A DNA stretch of 60,000 bases from Antedon mediterranea (lineage: Eukaryota > Echinodermata > Crinoidea > Comatulida > Antedonidae), in the NCBI RefSeq assembly GCF_964355755.1, contig NC_092676.1, forward strand, positions 23,296,288 to 23,356,287. Direction: 5' to 3'. Shown piece after piece: positions 57,701 through 60,000 of this stretch; within the stretch, counting starts at the first letter, position 1; each line of letters starts with the position of its first letter. The position numbers and the translations under genes are program-made. The notes beneath the pieces were generated by a model. That model did not search any database, was not told where the DNA came from, and worked only from the letters and a program-made list of their open reading frames with translations.

Positions 57701-60000
57701 ATTGTCAGTTCTCTTTTTCTTGTTGTGTGTAATTATGAAAAGTGGCATTCAAATTTCCGCCTGTGGTTTAATAGCCTTTGCTGATCGACAGATTCTCTCT
57801 CATTTATCTATAATCAAGAAGTGTTGGCGACAATGCATTAAGATTTTCCGATACAATACTAATGATTTAAAGTGAAATACACTATACCTTGTTTTTACGA
57901 TTAAATTCCCAGAAAAATAAGTAATTAAATTTGATTTCTCCTTATACGCCTATGTCGCAACTATTTAATTAAATAATACCAGCTAATGGGCCTACCGCTG
58001 ATGAGTTTAACTGAAACATATATACATAGGTGTTTTAATAAATAAATGGCACTAGAAATGGTCACGGATATTTCAAATTCATCAACATTATGATTCGGTC
58101 CATTAGGATTTCAATCAAGGGACTGTGTAAATTCCATTACCGAGATTACAAAACCCACACACTATCCGTAGATCAATCTTGCATTCGAAAGGTTGATTTT
58201 ATCACAATGGTATTGATGCTATGAACTTTAAAACAATTAACTTGCTTTCGAATTATTTCAAGACGTTGGGTGCAGCCTAAAGCAACATTCACACGAAATG
58301 GAAGACGGTGCCCTTAAATTCTCTATATGATTTTTCATTACGAAACAAGACACTAGGATGTAACGTAAACACTAGTCTGGGTTCCAGACGGAGTTTTGTC
58401 TTAATTTTAGTAAAAAGATAAATATTTTTGCACATATGGCGTTTCATACGTATACTACTAGTTTGGTTCAGACAAAAATCAACAAAATTAACAAAAAAGA
58501 CAATGAATACAGACTTGGGGAAAGTCTACGTAAACACGTACGTACACGCAACACTTAATAGTTTCACCAATCACAACATGACAATTCGTATAATCTGTAG
58601 CTTCCGTTACGCTAAGATAATTTACGGTACGTCCTACCAAGTCTTATCGTGTAGTTTTACTTTATGCATAGAGATATAATATCTCTATGCTTTATGGTAT
58701 TGTACCTTGGACCATGGTATAAAATAGTATTTAATTTCGATTTGGCCATATTGGAAGAGATCGCATAACTTACTCGGCAGAGAAGCTGTTTGTGCGACGT
58801 TGGTGCAAAAGATCTACTAACACCTAACGCAACGTAAGTGAGTTTACCAGTCACAAACGATGAATTCGAACTGTGACTTGTCATTGGTCAACACGCTTGC
58901 GTTTACGTCATTGCGTTGCGTCCTATACTAGTAGTGGGCAAACAAGCTTCAACAAAATCAATCGAATGTGCCGTTTTTCTTACAGACTTCCGTGGCTTTA
59001 ATACTAACAATACTCCGAATCATTAATATGTTACACGGATGTTTATTTTCATAAACATTGTGAACTGTTACCTCAGTGACTCATGCTGTTATGTGTCCTA
59101 TATATTTTGTAGACATTCTAAGAAAAATCTTGTCCAGCGTCGAGCCCGCATACCAAGCTCCAGATGTACACATGATTTCATGTGCTTTAAATAGCCTACA
59201 GAACCATGACATTCACTGCCAGTTACCGACTGTTGTTCCAAAAACACACTACCAGCATTGTTTGCTTGAGAACTGCTCATATCATAGAGATATTATAGTA
59301 TCTCTATGCTCACATGAATAAGGTCTAATTGGAATAAATCATTCGATCGCGTTCGATCATTTAAAGAATATACATGTCATTCTGCAATAGGTAGATCTTA
59401 ACTGACTATTGACAGTCACCTAAATACGAGTCTACAGCTGTCATTAGGTAGCTCTTAACTGACTATTGACTGTTATCTAGATACGAGTCTACATCTGTCA
59501 TTAGATAGATCTTAACTGACTATTGACTGTCATCTAGATACGAGACTTCAGTTGCCATTAGGTAGATCTTAACTGACTATTGACAGTTATCTAGATACGA
59601 TTCTTCAGTTGTCATTGGGTAGATCTTAACTGACTATTGACAGTCATCTGGATACGAGTCTGCAATTGTCATTAGGTAGATCTTAAATGACTATTGAAAG
59701 TCATCTAGATACGAGTCTGCAGTAGTCTACCTATTCACAGCTGAAGAATCGAATAGTGTACTACAAAATCAATAACTAGCTAGTAGAGTATATCATTGGT
59801 ATTTCATCATTAACTTTCAATTTTTTTAGCTACTTTCTTCGAAACGTTCCCAGTGACGATGCCCAGATCATTGCAATGGCTGATATTGTACAGCACTTTG
59901 GATGGTCTTCTGTTGCTGTGTTTTCCACAGACGATCTAGGCTACGGAGTCAAAGGCAGTGAACTACTGTCCGTTGAGTTACAAGCCAGAAACATCTGTGT
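54774..60000 (+). CDS. Class C GPCR (mGluR/CaSR-like), N-terminal exons, runs off the window
   Basis: Four coding exons: 54774-55134, 56464-56548, 56960-57109 and 59830-60000 (continues). The phases agree (1, 2, 2). ATG 54774 is chosen as the first in-frame Met; it opens a signal peptide (MFLLTFRILLLSYIFYVFAI). The rest is the Venus-flytrap ligand-binding domain: GGLFSIR, KCQRDIDPSGLQKMYAMVYM, IEKINEDPDFLSNITLG, then a conserved Cys, VVGPMHSDSALSVASLLSLF, STDLSDERYKNYFLRNVPSD, AMADIVQHFGWSSVAVFSTD and ELQARNICV. These blocks are characteristic of metabotropic glutamate and calcium-sensing receptors; the seven-helix part lies beyond the window. Compared with mGluR1 from memory, one pocket Ser is Phe while the neighbouring Thr is kept. 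Subfamily cannot be fixed from 255 residues. Confidence 0.87.
55409..55582. mobile_element. Foldback MITE family 1 in GPCR intron 1
   Basis: Starts AGCTCTGTCTACACTATATT. The core has 'atcactaccatattt' twice and the right end is eroded (tgtacacagaact). Confidence 0.75.
57187..57400 (+). mobile_element. tRNA-derived SINE in GPCR intron 3, with an internal insertion
   Basis: gtggagttgtggcttggtgg is the same head as the element at 7988-8252. The tRNA-like part is broken by aataataatctgttcttata tagcgcata (57211-57240), then resumes with cctgggttcaaatca and the same body (agcatcttgtgtacatgttt). Confidence 0.7.
58666..58690. repeat. Palindrome with 12-bp arms, copy 1
   Basis: gcatagagatat-a-atatctctatgc, a perfect inverted repeat with a 1-nt spacer. 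A near-identical palindrome is at 59283-59308. Confidence 0.8.
58812..58949. mobile_element. Foldback MITE family 2, single copy
   Basis: Left tctactaacacctaacgcaa, right gcgttgcgtcctatactagt ... acaagctt, with 'caccaatcac'-type and 'cattggtcaa' inner halves as in the family 2 copies near 50.3 and 51.2 kb. A more decayed relative seems to precede it (about 58500-58640). Confidence 0.6.
59283..59308. repeat. Palindrome with 10-bp arms, copy 2
   Basis: catagagata-ttatag-tatctctatg; the same arms as 58666-58690 with a longer spacer. Confidence 0.75.
59390..59730. repeat. 57-bp minisatellite, six copies
   Basis: Six units starting at 59390, 59447, 59504, 59561, 59618 and 59675, each beginning gRtagRtcttaactgactat and containing gatacgagtct. 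It ends about 100 bp before the acceptor of GPCR exon 4. Confidence 0.88.

Overview
This is a eukaryotic, AT-rich window with split genes. It is most likely from an echinoderm or a closely related marine deuterostome. The evidence is a DNA polymerase theta gene with an animal-type exon layout, a class C GPCR gene, a dense load of short foldback elements and tRNA-derived SINEs, and a strikingly repeated AGGCCTA word that I associate with echinoderm genomes (from memory, not tested).

Layout. (1) 1-17.4 kb: no confident gene. It holds repeats, a 27-bp minisatellite split by a SINE, and two possible minus-strand exons near 0.15-0.25 kb and 2.44-2.51 kb. (2) 17.4-20.07 kb: two tandem copies of a small secreted fasciclin (FAS1) gene, plus strand. 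It has a good TATA box and signal peptide, but both copies carry stops, frameshifts and deletions, so I call them pseudogenes. (3) 21.18-43.58 kb: a complete POLQ gene on the plus strand, which I resolved into 24 coding exons whose phases all agree (7,683 nt, 2,560 codons plus stop). It has an N-terminal superfamily 2 helicase, a very large unstructured central exon and a C-terminal family A polymerase. (4) 43.6-54.7 kb: intergenic, with nested foldback elements, a CG-rich foldback element and a 21-bp minisatellite. (5) 54.77 kb to the window end: the first four coding exons of a class C GPCR (mGluR/CaSR-like Venus-flytrap domain), cut by the window edge.

The most notable observation is inside POLQ. 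The first coding exon is interrupted by a 782-bp DNA-transposon-like element with about 147-bp terminal inverted repeats and a perfect 9-bp target-site duplication (TTAAAACTA). The duplicated bases are codons Leu-Lys-Leu of the ancestral exon. The inverted repeats themselves supply a GT near the left end and a polypyrimidine-AG near the right end. Using them removes all but 12 nt of the element and keeps the reading frame, adding only seven codons. This looks like an intron born from a transposon (introner-like), or alternatively a disrupted allele; RNA evidence would decide.

The rest of the window shows how heavily POLQ introns and flanks are colonised. One ~150-bp foldback family has eight copies (four in POLQ introns). 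There is also a pogo-like TA-flanked element, several tRNA-derived SINEs in both orientations, and three AT-rich dispersed copies in the introns.
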